This document shows positions 17,413 to 25,946 of a stretch of 64,000 nt of DNA, piece after piece. A model generated the notes under the pieces. That model worked only from the letters and a program-made list of their open reading frames with translations. It searched no databases and was not told the origin of the DNA. Origin of the DNA: JAHJQZ01 sp963676075 (GTDB taxonomy: Bacteria; Pseudomonadota; Alphaproteobacteria; Rhizobiales; Devosiaceae). Location: NCBI GenBank assembly GCA_963676075.2, contig CAXXNZ010000025.1, positions 124,001-188,000 on the forward strand. Direction: 5' to 3'. The translations under genes were made by a program, and so were the position numbers. Position 1 is the stretch's first letter; each line of letters opens with the position of its first letter.

Positions 17413-17912
17413 CAGTCGTCCTCGTCTTCCGGCTTGGCATGGGCGATGAGGTCGATCTCACGGTCAATCTCGACGAGCTTCTGGATGGCCTCGCGGACTT
17501 CCTTGTGCACGCCCTGCGCTTCCCGGCGGGTCACGCGGTTGTCGCGCAGCGCGTCGGCGACACCGCCGGAGACGTCACTCACCTCGCGCAGCATTTCGGA
17601 CACGCGCGAGACAAGGCTCACCGCGTCGGTCGCCGTTGCATCGGGCACGCGCACCAGCACGTAGCCGCTCAGTTCGGCCAGGTATTCGGTCACGATCGGT
17701 TTGCCGCAATGAGCCTCCAGGTCGGCGATCTCGTCGATCGGCGCGAACCTGTTGGCGTGCTCCTCGTCAACCGAGCCGCAGCGGGAGATCTGCTGCTGGG
17801 AAATGCGGGAGATGTGCTCGGCATTGCTCGGCCCACCGCAAGTGTCGGCGAGCAGGCGGAAGCGAACCTTGAGTGCGGTATAGACGCGGCCGGGATGGAA
17901 ACGGGCGATCAT
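17412..17912 (-). CDS. Phage CII-like regulator (CP76 family)
   Basis: 166 residues. The N-terminal half (LKVRFRLLADTCGGPSNAE, then ISQQQISRCGSVDEEHANRFAPIDEIADLEAHCGKPIVTEYLAELSG) fits the phage CII/CP76 regulatory family, with its SNAEHISRISQQQISRCG helix-turn-helix at about 28-46 and the segment listing E-x-x-x-G-K-P-I-V-T. The C-terminal half is a long charged helix (about 95-160) probably used for oligomerisation. It is placed third in the early operon behind the Cro-like protein, like lambda cII. It probably adjusts the lysis-lysogeny decision. Confidence 0.75.
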   Translation of the reverse strand: MIARFHPGRVYTALKVRFRLLADTCGGPSNAEHISRISQQQISRCGSVDEEHANRFAPIDEIADLEAHCGKPIVTEYLAELSGYVLVRVPDATATDAVSLVSRVSEMLREVSDVSGGVADALRDNRVTRREAQGVHKEVREAIQKLVEIDREIDLIAHAKPEDEDD

Positions 17913-18184
17913 GAGCGCGCCTCAAGCGGCCACGCGTGCACCTCGGGTGTCGCGAGCGTGCCAGCGACACCGAGACACCCGACCGCTGTCGCGACATCAT
18001 CGCGACCATGGCACACAAAACACTCACCAACCCTGCCCTCGACCGCGCCATCGCGGCCTATCGGCAGGCACGTTCTCAACTCGAAAAGGTTGGAAACCGG
18101 CCAGCAGTCGTCAAAGGGCAAACGACACACCAGCCGGTCGGCCCGCCGGGGAGGAAGAGCAACGGGAAGAAATGAGCGGGTCAT
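17909..18184 (-). CDS. Small hypothetical early protein with Cys/His motif
   Basis: 91 residues between the Cro-like and CII-like genes, overlapping both by ATGA. The C-terminal part carries CFVCHGRDDVATAVGC, which could bind a metal, followed by a conserved-looking HAWPLEARS end. An opposing 55-codon frame at 18009-18175 competes, but the double translational overlap favours this one. Unknown function. Confidence 0.45.
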   Translation of the reverse strand: MTRSFLPVALPPRRADRLVCRLPFDDCWPVSNLFELRTCLPIGRDGAVEGRVGECFVCHGRDDVATAVGCLGVAGTLATPEVHAWPLEARS

Positions 18185-18417
18185 TGCGCGGCCGCGCTGT
18201 CAGACGACAGCCCTGCTCTGGCCATATATGCCTCGGCGAAGTCATTCGGTGTTACCTGACCGGAGGTGCCGATCATAATCTTGACCATCAGGTCGAGCGA
18301 GGTGGACGACCGGGCGCCAGTCAGGAGCCGGCTGATCGAGGAGGCGGGCACATTGATATCGGCCGCCAGCTTGGAGGGGCGAATCTTGTTCTGCGCTAGA
18401 AAAGCTTCAAGGGTCAT
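18181..18417 (-). CDS. Cro-like helix-turn-helix regulator, first early gene
   Basis: 78 residues from the ATG at 18417 (MTLEAFLAQNKIRPS); a GTG at 18426 would add three residues. The HTH is AFLAQNKIRPSKLAADINVPASSISRLLTGARSSTSLDLMVKI, typical of XRE/Cro proteins. It is divergent from the CI-type repressor across an operator cluster, which is the lambda cro position. A minus-strand TTGACA lies in operator 2 (18449-18454), about 30 bases before this start, so the transcript may be nearly leaderless. Confidence 0.8.
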   Translation of the reverse strand: MTLEAFLAQNKIRPSKLAADINVPASSISRLLTGARSSTSLDLMVKIMIGTSGQVTPNDFAEAYMARAGLSSDSAAAQ

Positions 18418-18429
18418 GCGACGCACTAT

Positions 18430-18500
18430 TTGCCAAATGGCAATAATTTGTCAAATGGCAATTTGCCAATTGGCACTGGCGCGCTTTTGCCAGATGGCAA
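18430..18500. promoter_or_regulatory. Repressor operator cluster between divergent early and CI genes
   Basis: Four inverted repeats of the form TTGCC-N4-GGCAA: 18430-18443 (AAAT spacer), 18448-18461 (one mismatch, TTGTC), 18463-18476 (AATT, last base C) and 18487-18500 (AGAT). A further half site GGCAA is at 18505-18509, just before the repressor ATG at 18511. The arrangement mirrors lambda OR. The same consensus recurs at 23169-23182. Confidence 0.8.
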
Positions 18501-18510
18501 ATATGGCAAA

Positions 18511-19191
18511 ATGACCAGCAACCTTCGCAGCATCCGCAACTCAAGGCAGATGACCCTTGAGGAACTCGCCGAAAAACTCGACGTGTCCGTGAGCTATCTG
18601 TCTCGAATCGAAGCCGGACAGAGAAACCTCGGCCTGGAACTGGCGATAAAGGCGGCGACGGCCCTGGGCTGCGACGTCGTGGATCTCACCAATGAGTTTT
18701 CCCAAGATGACGTCGATATTGCCGGGCGGTTGACCTCGCGTCGTCCCAAGGCCAAGGGCGACGTCCCCAACCTCACGATCCATGCCGGCATGGGAAATGC
18801 GGGCGTGGTTTCGGCCGAAACAAATGAGCACACGGGACTTGTCGCCGACGACTTCACCGATGGTTTTTGGTCATTTCCCGAAAGCGTGCGTAACGGCTTT
18901 AGCCAGTTGGCGCGAACGCTTGCCCTTCCTGTGAAGGGTGACAGCATGGAGCCGACGATCAGCGGCGGATCTTTTGCCTTTGTCGACACATCGCATCTCG
19001 TGCCCTCCCCGCCAGATATCTATGCCGTCGACTTTGGAGATGGCTTGGTCATCAAGCGGATCGAGCTGATTCCACGCAGCGACAAGGTACGCGTCATCTC
19101 GGACAATGAGCGCTATCAAACATACGAAATGAAGCGGGACGAGTTGTCGGTGTTTGGAAGAGTGGTCGCGACGTTCCAGTGGCGCGGGTAG
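18511..19191 (+). CDS. CI-type prophage repressor (XRE HTH plus S24 peptidase)
   Basis: 226 residues starting MTSNLRSIRNSRQM. The longer frame from 18430 would translate the operators and is rejected. The N-terminal XRE domain (TLEELAEKLDVSVSYLSRIEAG, residues 15-36) binds operators. The C-terminal S24 peptidase has Ser145 in GDSM and Lys182 in VIKRI, the self-cleavage dyad. An Ala97-Gly98 in GMGNAGVV is a possible cleavage site. It should keep the prophage silent and be inactivated through RecA after DNA damage, as known for this family. The operators directly before it suggest autoregulation. The SIR2 gene follows on the same strand. Confidence 0.92.
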   Translation: MTSNLRSIRNSRQMTLEELAEKLDVSVSYLSRIEAGQRNLGLELAIKAATALGCDVVDLTNEFSQDDVDIAGRLTSRRPKAKGDVPNLTIHAGMGNAGVVSAETNEHTGLVADDFTDGFWSFPESVRNGFSQLARTLALPVKGDSMEPTISGGSFAFVDTSHLVPSPPDIYAVDFGDGLVIKRIELIPRSDKVRVISDNERYQTYEMKRDELSVFGRVVATFQWRG

Positions 19192-19328
19192 ACCTGATAA
19201 CAGTTGCTCAACGCCGTTTACGCCAGACGCAGCCAGGCGCTGCCATCAAAGACGTTAAACGCGTACACCGCTCCAATGTTTTGCCCAAAATTCGATCTGT
19301 GTAACTGTCGCTAATTGAAGAGGGGAAA

Positions 19329-22300
19329 ATGGGCGAAGAACAAAAAAGCGAAACGCTCAATACGAACGTAATTGATTCACTCCCCGATTATGCAGCACTT
19401 CGGCAGGTAAAGGATGCACTGTGGAAAGTTGGAGATGTCCATGGTGCGGCGGTTATGATTGGTGCCGGATTTAGCAGATTTGCAAAATTGGCAGCAGCAA
19501 CAACGCCGAAGCCACCTCTTTGGAGCGACTTCAGAGATGCAATGTTGCGAGATCTCTACCCAGGCAGCAGCAAAGGTACTGCTGACCCGCTGATGCTGGC
19601 CGAAGAATACCGCTCAACGCTAGGACATGGGGCGCTGGAAGGGATTATTCGCAAGCATGTTCGCGATGCCGAATGGGAGCCAAGTGATGTGCACGGAAAC
19701 CTGCTTCGGCTTCCTTGGGCGGATGTTCTGACAACAAATTGGGATACTTTGCTTGAACGCTCAGCTGCCTCGGACCCTGACACTTCCTATGATATCGTCC
19801 GAGTCACCGCCGATATTGCCCGCGCCCGCAGGCCGCGAATTGTTAAACTCCATGGCAGCATGCCCTCGCATTTGCCTTTCATCTTCACCGAAGAGGACTT
19901 TCGGACTTATCCTGACCGTTTTGCGCCTTTTGTGAATCTCGCTCAGCAAGCGCTACTCGAAAACGAGCTGTGTCTGCTTGGCTTTTCAGGCGAGGATCCA
20001 AACTTCCTAAAATGGGCAGGCTGGGTAAGAGACAAGTTGGGCGCCGCCGCAAGACCCATCAGGCTCATCGGCGTTTTGAATCTTGCCTCGTCAAAACGTC
20101 GTCTGTTCGAAGAACGAAATATCACACCCATCGACCTGTCACCCTTGGTACGAGACCTGCCGGAAGAAGATCGCCATCGCAAGGCGATGGAATTGCTTCT
20201 CGAATATCTATGGCAGGCTCGTCCCTCAACGAACATTGAGTGGGAATGTACCGACGAGAAAGAATACAATCTCGCCTCGGCGCCTGATTCAGAAGCTAAG
20301 ATTGCCCTTCTCACTAGCATCTGGCGGCAAGATAGAAAGCGTCATCCTGGATGGCTGATTACTCCATACTACCAACGATATCATGGTAGATTTGAAATTC
20401 ATGATGCCTTCCAAGTCCTGGCAAACGACTTGCCAAAAGCTTCCCCAAAAGTCAGAGCCACGATGCTGTTCGAAGCGACATGGCGTTGGAATACGCTTTT
20501 TTGGTCGTTACCCCCATTTTTTGAAGACATCGCAGAGGGGGCGCTGGCCTCTGGAGAAGATGTAGTCCTTCCTCAAGCACATCGCGCGCTGATTCATGCC
20601 GCTTTGGTACGCGCCGCGCGGCAGCGCCGCGACTGGACCATTTTCGAAACGCGAGCGGAGCGCCTTAAGGCTTTATCTGGAGAAGATGCCAGATGCTCTC
20701 ACGCATATGAGTCATGTCTTCGAGCCAGAGACGAGCTAGACTATTCCTACATTCTCGAGAACGCCCATCAAGTAGATGGTCAAGACCCAATCTGGGGTCT
20801 ACGCCGTGCTGCGCTCCTCGCCGAGATATTAGAGACAGAAGCGGCGGCCCGCACCGTTCAAATGACCTACAAGGATATACGCCGACGTCGCGCTCAAGAC
20901 CGGCGCAGTCTGTGGCTGTTGTCCCGAGAGGCATGGGCGTTATTCATGATGCGCAGTGCGTGGTTCGAGCTGCGAAACACAGCGCAGGAAGGAGAAAGAC
21001 CAGACTGGCCCCTTGTGTACAAAGCCAACAGAACGGACCCTTGGGACGAGCTTAATTCGCTAAGCGACGAAATAGAAAAGACTGATCAACGGCGTCGGGC
21101 TGATGCTGTAGATAGGCGGCCCTTGTTTGATCCTGGTCATTATCAGATCAACTCGGGCACGCGGTTTGTTAGCAACGCCGTATCCGAGCCACTTGAGCAA
21201 ATCTCATTCTTGGAGGAGCAAGCTGGCCTTCCTCCTCGCATGGGAAACGGGGAGGTATTGGGACGGCGCACAGCTGCCGCTATTTCATGCGCGGATGGCG
21301 AGAACCTTCCATGGTTGGCGCTGCGTTCTATCATTTCTCATGATTATGAACTGTTGGAAGAGCATTTCAGCCGTCTAGCGGTCGCAAATCTGCCAAAACA
21401 TGATGTCGATGCGATGGTCTATTGCCTGCGAAGTGCGATCGTTTTTGGACGAAAGCAGATGGCACGCAAGGAAGAAAAAGTTGGAGACTGGGCAAGCCAG
21501 CTCAGAGTTATGTGCGAGCTTTTGTCGCGCTTGTGCGTCAGGCTAGACGGAGACCGTGCAATTGAGTGCTTCCAGCTTGGATCATCTCTACTTAAAGATC
21601 CTTCTATTCGGCACTGGTGGGTACTGAAGGGTATCGGCAGCCTTTTGACCCGTAGTGTTCAGGCGCTTGAGCCTGAAAGACGCAATGAGATCGCACTTGA
21701 TGTCCTTAGTCTGCCGTTGCCAGAGGAGGCGCGGTTTGGGGGACTGGAACGAGATTTCCCGGAGGCATCCGATCTTTTGGACGCGGAAGTCTGGAAAACA
21801 CGAGAGCATAGTCACAGTTGGAATTCCCGCATTGCGTATCTTTTGGATCAGAGCAAGAGCTCCGAGCAAAACACGCGCCGTCATGCTATTTTCCGACTGC
21901 TTAGGCTGTTCGAAGCAGGTAGCCTTACAAGCGCAGAGGCCGAAGAATTCGGAGAAGGACTGTGGTCTGGCACAGAGCCAGACCGCGTAGCGGCAGAGAC
22001 TACCTTGCTACCGCATGTTTTTCTTAGCCTTCCTAGCCCCGACGCCAACAAGCCAAAAGCGCTATTTTCCGAGGTCATTCAAAAGATCGCCGATGGATCG
22101 TATGACTCTGACCTGCTGATCTCCCTCCACAGCGCCTCCTACACCCTACAGCATGAATATCTCCCGTATCAGTTGGACGCCTCTGTTGCACAAAGGATTC
22201 TTGACAGTCTTTTGGCTTGGCTACCCAAGACCGCTGCGAGACGAACACTGTTTGATCTCGGAACTGACAACGAAAATGAACGTACAGAAATTAGCATAGC

Positions 22301-22928
22301 TCGGCTGCTATCTTCGACTATCTTACCGGCGGTTCCGCTTGAATCTTTGAATGATCAAGTGTGTGATACCATTTTTGACCGAATTTCAGACGGCTCAATG
22401 CCATCACTGTTGTTGGCCCTTCCGGCACTATTATGCCGAAACCCCTCGCAGTCCGTCAGAGTTCACAAAGCGATCCGGACCGGCCTATTGGGCGGTAGAT
22501 CGTCTCCCGTTCAGGCAGCGCTCGGCGCAATATCCTTGCTAGTTAAGCAGTGGGAAGATGGAGGTGCCGAAATACCAGAGACAATCGTGTCCGAGGTTGT
22601 CACCCTGTGCTTCATGCGGAGAGAGCCAGGATTTGTTTCCGCGCTGCGGGTCGCAGTGAAATTGGTAAATTCTGGCGCAGTACCAGAGGGCGAGCGAAAG
22701 CGACTTATCGAGGGTCTCGAGCTTACTCGTGCCGAGACTGCATATGGAACTTGGGTAGACCAATCTCGTCGATCTGATGTTGGATTGATACGCCGCGCGT
22801 CTGTGCAGCTTTGCGAAGCCCTCAAGAAAGTCGGAGAAGCCGACCCCGCCCTTGATGCTTGGTTATCCGACATTGACTCCGATCCGATGCCCGAGGTGCG
22901 TTATGCGCTGCGGGAAGAAGATGGATGA
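19329..22928 (+). CDS. Large SIR2-domain protein, probable defence-associated sirtuin
   Basis: 1199 residues. The N-terminal 290 residues form a SIR2-type NAD-binding domain: MIGAGFSR (43-50), VLTTNWDTLLER with Asn137, KLHGS with His175, and LCLLGFSGEDPNFLKWA (215-230). The Asn-to-His spacing of 38 matches, from memory, the catalytic N133/H171 of Bacillus DSR2. The remaining 900 residues are helical, repeat-like and unassigned, as in DSR-type proteins where this part senses phage components. Such proteins deplete NAD+ on infection. The gene follows the CI repressor after 137 bases, has its own AGAGGGG ribosome site, and is less GC-rich than its neighbours, so it is probably a lysogen-expressed moron protecting the host from other phages. 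No partner gene is evident. Confidence 0.82.
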   Translation: MGEEQKSETLNTNVIDSLPDYAALRQVKDALWKVGDVHGAAVMIGAGFSRFAKLAAATTPKPPLWSDFRDAMLRDLYPGSSKGTADPLMLAEEYRSTLGHGALEGIIRKHVRDAEWEPSDVHGNLLRLPWADVLTTNWDTLLERSAASDPDTSYDIVRVTADIARARRPRIVKLHGSMPSHLPFIFTEEDFRTYPDRFAPFVNLAQQALLENELCLLGFSGEDPNFLKWAGWVRDKLGAAARPIRLIGVLNLASSKRRLFEERNITPIDLSPLVRDLPEEDRHRKAMELLLEYLWQARPSTNIEWECTDEKEYNLASAPDSEAKIALLTSIWRQDRKRHPGWLITPYYQRYHGRFEIHDAFQVLANDLPKASPKVRATMLFEATWRWNTLFWSLPPFFEDIAEGALASGEDVVLPQAHRALIHAALVRAARQRRDWTIFETRAERLKALSGEDARCSHAYESCLRARDELDYSYILENAHQVDGQDPIWGLRRAALLAEILETEAAARTVQMTYKDIRRRRAQDRRSLWLLSREAWALFMMRSAWFELRNTAQEGERPDWPLVYKANRTDPWDELNSLSDEIEKTDQRRRADAVDRRPLFDPGHYQINSGTRFVSNAVSEPLEQISFLEEQAGLPPRMGNGEVLGRRTAAAISCADGENLPWLALRSIISHDYELLEEHFSRLAVANLPKHDVDAMVYCLRSAIVFGRKQMARKEEKVGDWASQLRVMCELLSRLCVRLDGDRAIECFQLGSSLLKDPSIRHWWVLKGIGSLLTRSVQALEPERRNEIALDVLSLPLPEEARFGGLERDFPEASDLLDAEVWKTREHSHSWNSRIAYLLDQSKSSEQNTRRHAIFRLLRLFEAGSLTSAEAEEFGEGLWSGTEPDRVAAETTLLPHVFLSLPSPDANKPKALFSEVIQKIADGSYDSDLLISLHSASYTLQHEYLPYQLDASVAQRILDSLLAWLPKTAARRTLFDLGTDNENERTEISIARLLSSTILPAVPLESLNDQVCDTIFDRISDGSMPSLLLALPALLCRNPSQSVRVHKAIRTGLLGGRSSPVQAALGAISLLVKQWEDGGAEIPETIVSEVVTLCFMRREPGFVSALRVAVKLVNSGAVPEGERKRLIEGLELTRAETAYGTWVDQSRRSDVGLIRRASVQLCEALKKVGEADPALDAWLSDIDSDPMPEVRYALREEDG

Positions 22929-23141
22929 ATCTCACTCGCTCGCCAATGAGATGCCTCTTTCGAGTTGCGATAGCGTGGATATGGCGCCTGAAAATTGGGT
23001 GCAAAACCGAGGGCACTGATCAGAAAGCGCTTTTGGCTCATACGCTGACGATCGACGCTACCATCGTATATACTGGACTTGGAGTTCAATAATGCCATTG
23101 CCAGCCCGAACCAACTAGCTAGAGCCGATCAGCTACGCCTT

Positions 23142-23182
23142 TTGGCAATTTGCCTATTGTCAAAATTTTTGCCTTCTGGCAA
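23142..23182. promoter_or_regulatory. Second repressor-operator cluster before the integrase cassette
   Basis: TTGCC-TTCT-GGCAA at 23169-23182 fits the 18.4 kb operator consensus exactly. Half sites GGCAA (23144-23148), TTTGCC (23149-23154) and TTGTCAAAA (23158-23166) lie just upstream. The bases after the full site (ATATGCC) resemble those after operator 4 (ATATGGC). It stands 35 bases before the start at 23217, so the CI repressor probably also controls this cassette. Confidence 0.7.
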
Positions 23183-23216
23183 ATATGCCTCTATCGCAAC
23201 CCGATGGAGGGCACCG

Positions 23217-23636
23217 ATGCTATCCCATTCGCTTCCGACCACTCAAACTGCCCAGGCCGTTGTCGAAGGTGTGCACCCACGCGCCGAGGCCATGGCCAAG
23301 GCTATGATCGACAACTATCAAAACTGCGATGTCATCACCTTGTGCCGCGCCGGCTTTTCCAGGCACGAGATCGACGCGCACCACGAGACGGCAACCCGCG
23401 TGGCGCGTGACCGGTTCATGCGAGATGACACCCCACCAGACTATGACCGCGCCGAGCGCATCCGTGCGGCCAGTCGGGAAATCCTCACCCTGTGCCCCGG
23501 CACGCCGCGCATCGTCGCGAGGCTGAAAGCACGCGGATTCCAGCAGGCAGAGATCGACGACATTCTCGACGAGGCGCTCGCCAGGGCCGGCAACGCATTC
23601 GGTGCGACAGCAGGCCAACCGGGCGTCGGAGAGTAG
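23217..23636 (+). CDS. Hypothetical phage protein, first of integrase cassette
   Basis: 139 residues from the ATG at 23217, chosen for its GGAGG ribosome site at 23206-23210. The longer frame from 23079 runs through the operators. It has two similar helical units (DVITLCRAGFSRHEIDAHHETATRVARD and PRIVARLKARGFQQAEIDDILDEALARA), each with a turn after G-F, which look like DNA-binding or anti-repressor-like helix pairs. Four genes to integrase follow with short gaps or overlaps. Function unknown. Confidence 0.6.
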   Translation: MLSHSLPTTQTAQAVVEGVHPRAEAMAKAMIDNYQNCDVITLCRAGFSRHEIDAHHETATRVARDRFMRDDTPPDYDRAERIRAASREILTLCPGTPRIVARLKARGFQQAEIDDILDEALARAGNAFGATAGQPGVGE

Positions 23637-23639
23637 ACG

Positions 23640-23987
23640 ATGCCTCAATGCTATGCCGTACGACACAAGCCAACGACCGAGTTTCAGGGCTGGTTCTTTG
23701 TCGACAGCCTCGAGCAGCTTTTTCGATGCGCCGATGACTTATTTCCGATTGATGAGATGGAGTATGCAGTTCTGCCTAGGCCTTTCACCATCTACACCGA
23801 GGCCCCGATTGGTTCCGGCATGAAACCCCTTCAATGGGAGGATCTGTCGGACGAGGAATGCGAGGCCATCGAAGATGGAGATCTGCTGCCTCTCGACATA
23901 TTTCAGCATTACGACTTTGGAACCGAGCGCCGCCTGAATCGGTGGCACACGCTCAATTGGCGCGACATGCAGGCGAGCGCCACATGA
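23640..23987 (+). CDS. Hypothetical phage protein
   Basis: 115 residues, acidic, aromatic-rich (GWFFVDSLEQLFRCADDLFPIDEMEYAVLPRPF). It starts three bases after the preceding stop and ends in an ATGA overlap with the HD gene. No family recognised. Confidence 0.6.
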   Translation: MPQCYAVRHKPTTEFQGWFFVDSLEQLFRCADDLFPIDEMEYAVLPRPFTIYTEAPIGSGMKPLQWEDLSDEECEAIEDGDLLPLDIFQHYDFGTERRLNRWHTLNWRDMQASAT

Positions 23988-24547
23988 ACGCCCTCTCCCC
24001 TTTCTGGAAGGTCACCTCGTCGGGCGTGGCGTTCGATTTCGCCAACCCAGTGCCGGAAATGGTCGACATTTCGACGATTGCCCACGAGCTGGCGATGACC
24101 AGCCGGTGGGGCGGCAATGTCGCGTTTTCCTATTCCGTTGCGCAGCACTCGATGCTGGTGGCGCAGGCGATAGCGCGTCCCGAATGGCGCATCTACGGGC
24201 TGCTTCATGACGCCGCCGAAGCCTATACCGGCGACATCGTCACGCCATTCAAGGCCTATCTCGAAAGCAAGGGCGCGGACGTCATCGGGCTGGAGCGGCG
24301 AATCCTGCAATGCGTATGGACACGCTTTGGCCTGGCGCCCCCGCTCGCACAAAAGGCTGAGGCCGTCGACACGGCCGATGCCCGTGTGCTCGCAACTGAG
24401 TACCGCGATGTCGTCAAGGGCCGCTCATCGCGCTTTCAACCTAAGGCACCGCCTCTTTCGGCGCGCATCAGGCCGATGAACGCCCTGGACGCCGAGGACC
24501 GGTTTCTCGAAGCGTTTGGCAGCATGATGGAGCTGGCGCGCTCGTGA
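23984..24547 (+). CDS. HD-domain phosphohydrolase, YfbR-like
   Basis: 187 residues from the ATG at 23984 (MNALSPFWKVTS), which overlaps the previous stop. HD-domain metal ligands are seen as SVAQHSMLV and YGLLHDAAEAYTGDI (about residues 54-86), with a later Asp in AVDTADARVLATEYRD. The pattern is close to YfbR-type 5'-deoxynucleotidases and to phage HD proteins. A role in dNMP or nucleotide turnover is likely. A phage could use it to adjust nucleotide pools, or to counter nucleotide-based host defences, but that is speculation. Confidence 0.78.
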   Translation: MNALSPFWKVTSSGVAFDFANPVPEMVDISTIAHELAMTSRWGGNVAFSYSVAQHSMLVAQAIARPEWRIYGLLHDAAEAYTGDIVTPFKAYLESKGADVIGLERRILQCVWTRFGLAPPLAQKAEAVDTADARVLATEYRDVVKGRSSRFQPKAPPLSARIRPMNALDAEDRFLEAFGSMMELARS

Positions 24548-24897
24548 ATGCCTCACCCCTGCAGCTTTTTTCGATGAACGAAACGGCCGAAATCCTGTCG
24601 ATTTCGCGCCGCCGGCTGCAGGACCTGGTCAAGGACCATCCGCATTATCGCTTGAACGGAAACCGAAAGCTGTTTTCAAATGCCGACATCGCCCGCCTGA
24701 TCGAGGCTCTGCCATGCCCCTCAAGCTCCACCCGCCCCGCAAAGGCCAAAGCCCGAACTGGCGCATCCGCGGCACGCACTTCGGCGTCCTCATTGACCAG
24801 AGTGCGCGCACTTCTGATCGCCGGAAAGCACAAAGGCTCCTCGTCAAGATCCGCGACGACATCGAACGTGGTGCCTTTACCCCCAAGCAGGCCGTAA
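24544..24897 (+). CDS. Excisionase-like helix-turn-helix protein overlapping the integrase
   Basis: 117 residues starting at GTG 24544, overlapping the HD stop (GTGA). Residues 10-60 are a MerR/AlpA-type winged helix (SMNETAEILSISRRRLQDLV, then GNRKLFSNADIARLIEALPCPSSS), the usual fold of phage excisionases. The frame continues 184 bases into the integrase in another frame and ends at 24897. The tail KARTGASAARTSASSLTRVRALL resembles a conserved Arg/Ser-rich tail that I recall from related excisionase-like proteins, so the overlap may be genuine. It is the expected directionality partner of the adjacent integrase. Confidence 0.75.
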   Translation: MNASPLQLFSMNETAEILSISRRRLQDLVKDHPHYRLNGNRKLFSNADIARLIEALPCPSSSTRPAKAKARTGASAARTSASSLTRVRALLIAGKHKGSSSRSATTSNVVPLPPSRP

Positions 24898-25703
24898 CAT
24901 TTGCCGATGCCGTTCTGAGCTATATCCAGGCCGGCGGCGAGACCACGTTCCTGCCGCCGCTGGTCGACTACTTCGCGGCTCGGCCACTGACCGAGATCGA
25001 TCAGGCCTCGATCGACGATGCTGCCGCAACGCTTTATCCCTCGGCCGCGCCGGCAACGCGCAACCGTCAGGTCTACACGCCGATGTCAGCGATCCTCAAA
25101 CATGCCGGTGCCCACTTCCCGCTCAAGCGCCCCAAGGGCGCGCAGGGAAAGGCCCGCACTGAATGGATGACACCCGAGCAGGCCTCACGCCTGGTCGATG
25201 AGGCGACGATGCAGGATGCCGAATTCGGCGTCTTCGTAACGATCCTCATCTACACCGGCATGCGCCTGAGTGAGGCGCTCAATGTCGAGATCTCCGAACT
25301 CGATCTGTCGGCGGCAACCATCCTGCTGCCGGATACCAAGAACGACGACCCGCGCCTGGTGCACCTGCCACCGCCGGCAATCGCCGCGCTGGCAAACCAC
25401 CCGCGCGGCCTCGACCGTCCCGACGAGCGCCTCTTCCGCTTCCGCAAGAACGGGCATCTCTATGGCTTCATGCGCGACGCGCGCAAGGCCGCCGGGCTGC
25501 CAAAAGTCAGCTTCCACACCTGCCGCCACACCTGGGCGACATGGATGCGCCGCTATGCCGGGCTGGATGCCAAGGGACTGGTCGACACTGGGGCGTGGAA
25601 AGACATGAAGTCAGCCGCGCGCTATGCGCATTCGGTGGTGACGGAGGAGGCGCGGCGGGCGGATAAGTTGCCTAGTTTGGGGTACAAAAGAGCCATCGAA
25701 TGA
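24714..25703 (+). CDS. Tyrosine recombinase / phage integrase
   Basis: Catalyses integration and excision between attP and attB. 329 residues. The N-terminal arm-binding and core-binding regions (GTHFGVLIDQSARTSDRRKAQ, AVLSYIQAGGETTFLPPLVDYF) precede the catalytic domain with Arg in YTGMRLSEAL, HTCRHTW (His-x-x-Arg), and the nucleophile Tyr in ARYAHSV. It shares 184 bases with the excisionase frame. The probable attachment site is attR in the tRNA-Thr fragment at 28884-28931, 3.2 kb downstream. That gap is filled by two unknown genes. Confidence 0.95.
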   Translation: MPLKLHPPRKGQSPNWRIRGTHFGVLIDQSARTSDRRKAQRLLVKIRDDIERGAFTPKQAVTFADAVLSYIQAGGETTFLPPLVDYFAARPLTEIDQASIDDAAATLYPSAAPATRNRQVYTPMSAILKHAGAHFPLKRPKGAQGKARTEWMTPEQASRLVDEATMQDAEFGVFVTILIYTGMRLSEALNVEISELDLSAATILLPDTKNDDPRLVHLPPPAIAALANHPRGLDRPDERLFRFRKNGHLYGFMRDARKAAGLPKVSFHTCRHTWATWMRRYAGLDAKGLVDTGAWKDMKSAARYAHSVVTEEARRADKLPSLGYKRAIE

Positions 25704-25896
25704 TCGGGGCTTCCGCTTCGCTCCGACCCAGCAGGTCATAGAGCGCTTGAAATGCCTCTGCCCTCGAAATGAGTCGCTTAACGCGCCGCGCAAATCAAGC
25801 CACCGGACTTAAGTATATGATCGTTATAGCAGAAAAAAAGTATACGACGCATGGCCAAACTACCGAATAAAGCTAGACATTGCCTCGCCAATAAAA

Positions 25897-25925
25897 TTGA
25901 CATAATTTCTACTCTTTCGAATATA
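25897..25925 (+). promoter_or_regulatory. Putative promoter for the two-gene cargo operon
   Basis: TTGACA at 25897-25902, a 17-base spacer, and AATATA at 25920-25925, in an AT-rich intergenic region (25704-25946). The start codon at 25947 follows 22 bases later. No TTGCC-N4-GGCAA operator lies here, which suggests expression independent of the CI repressor. Confidence 0.55.
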
Positions 25926-25946
25926 TTTACATGAAATGGGGCTAAT

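Noticed and set aside
18009..18175. 55-codon plus-strand frame starting MAHKTLTNPALD
   Set aside because: Protein-like, but it opposes a 91-codon minus-strand gene with ATGA overlaps on both sides. Could be real; not preferred.
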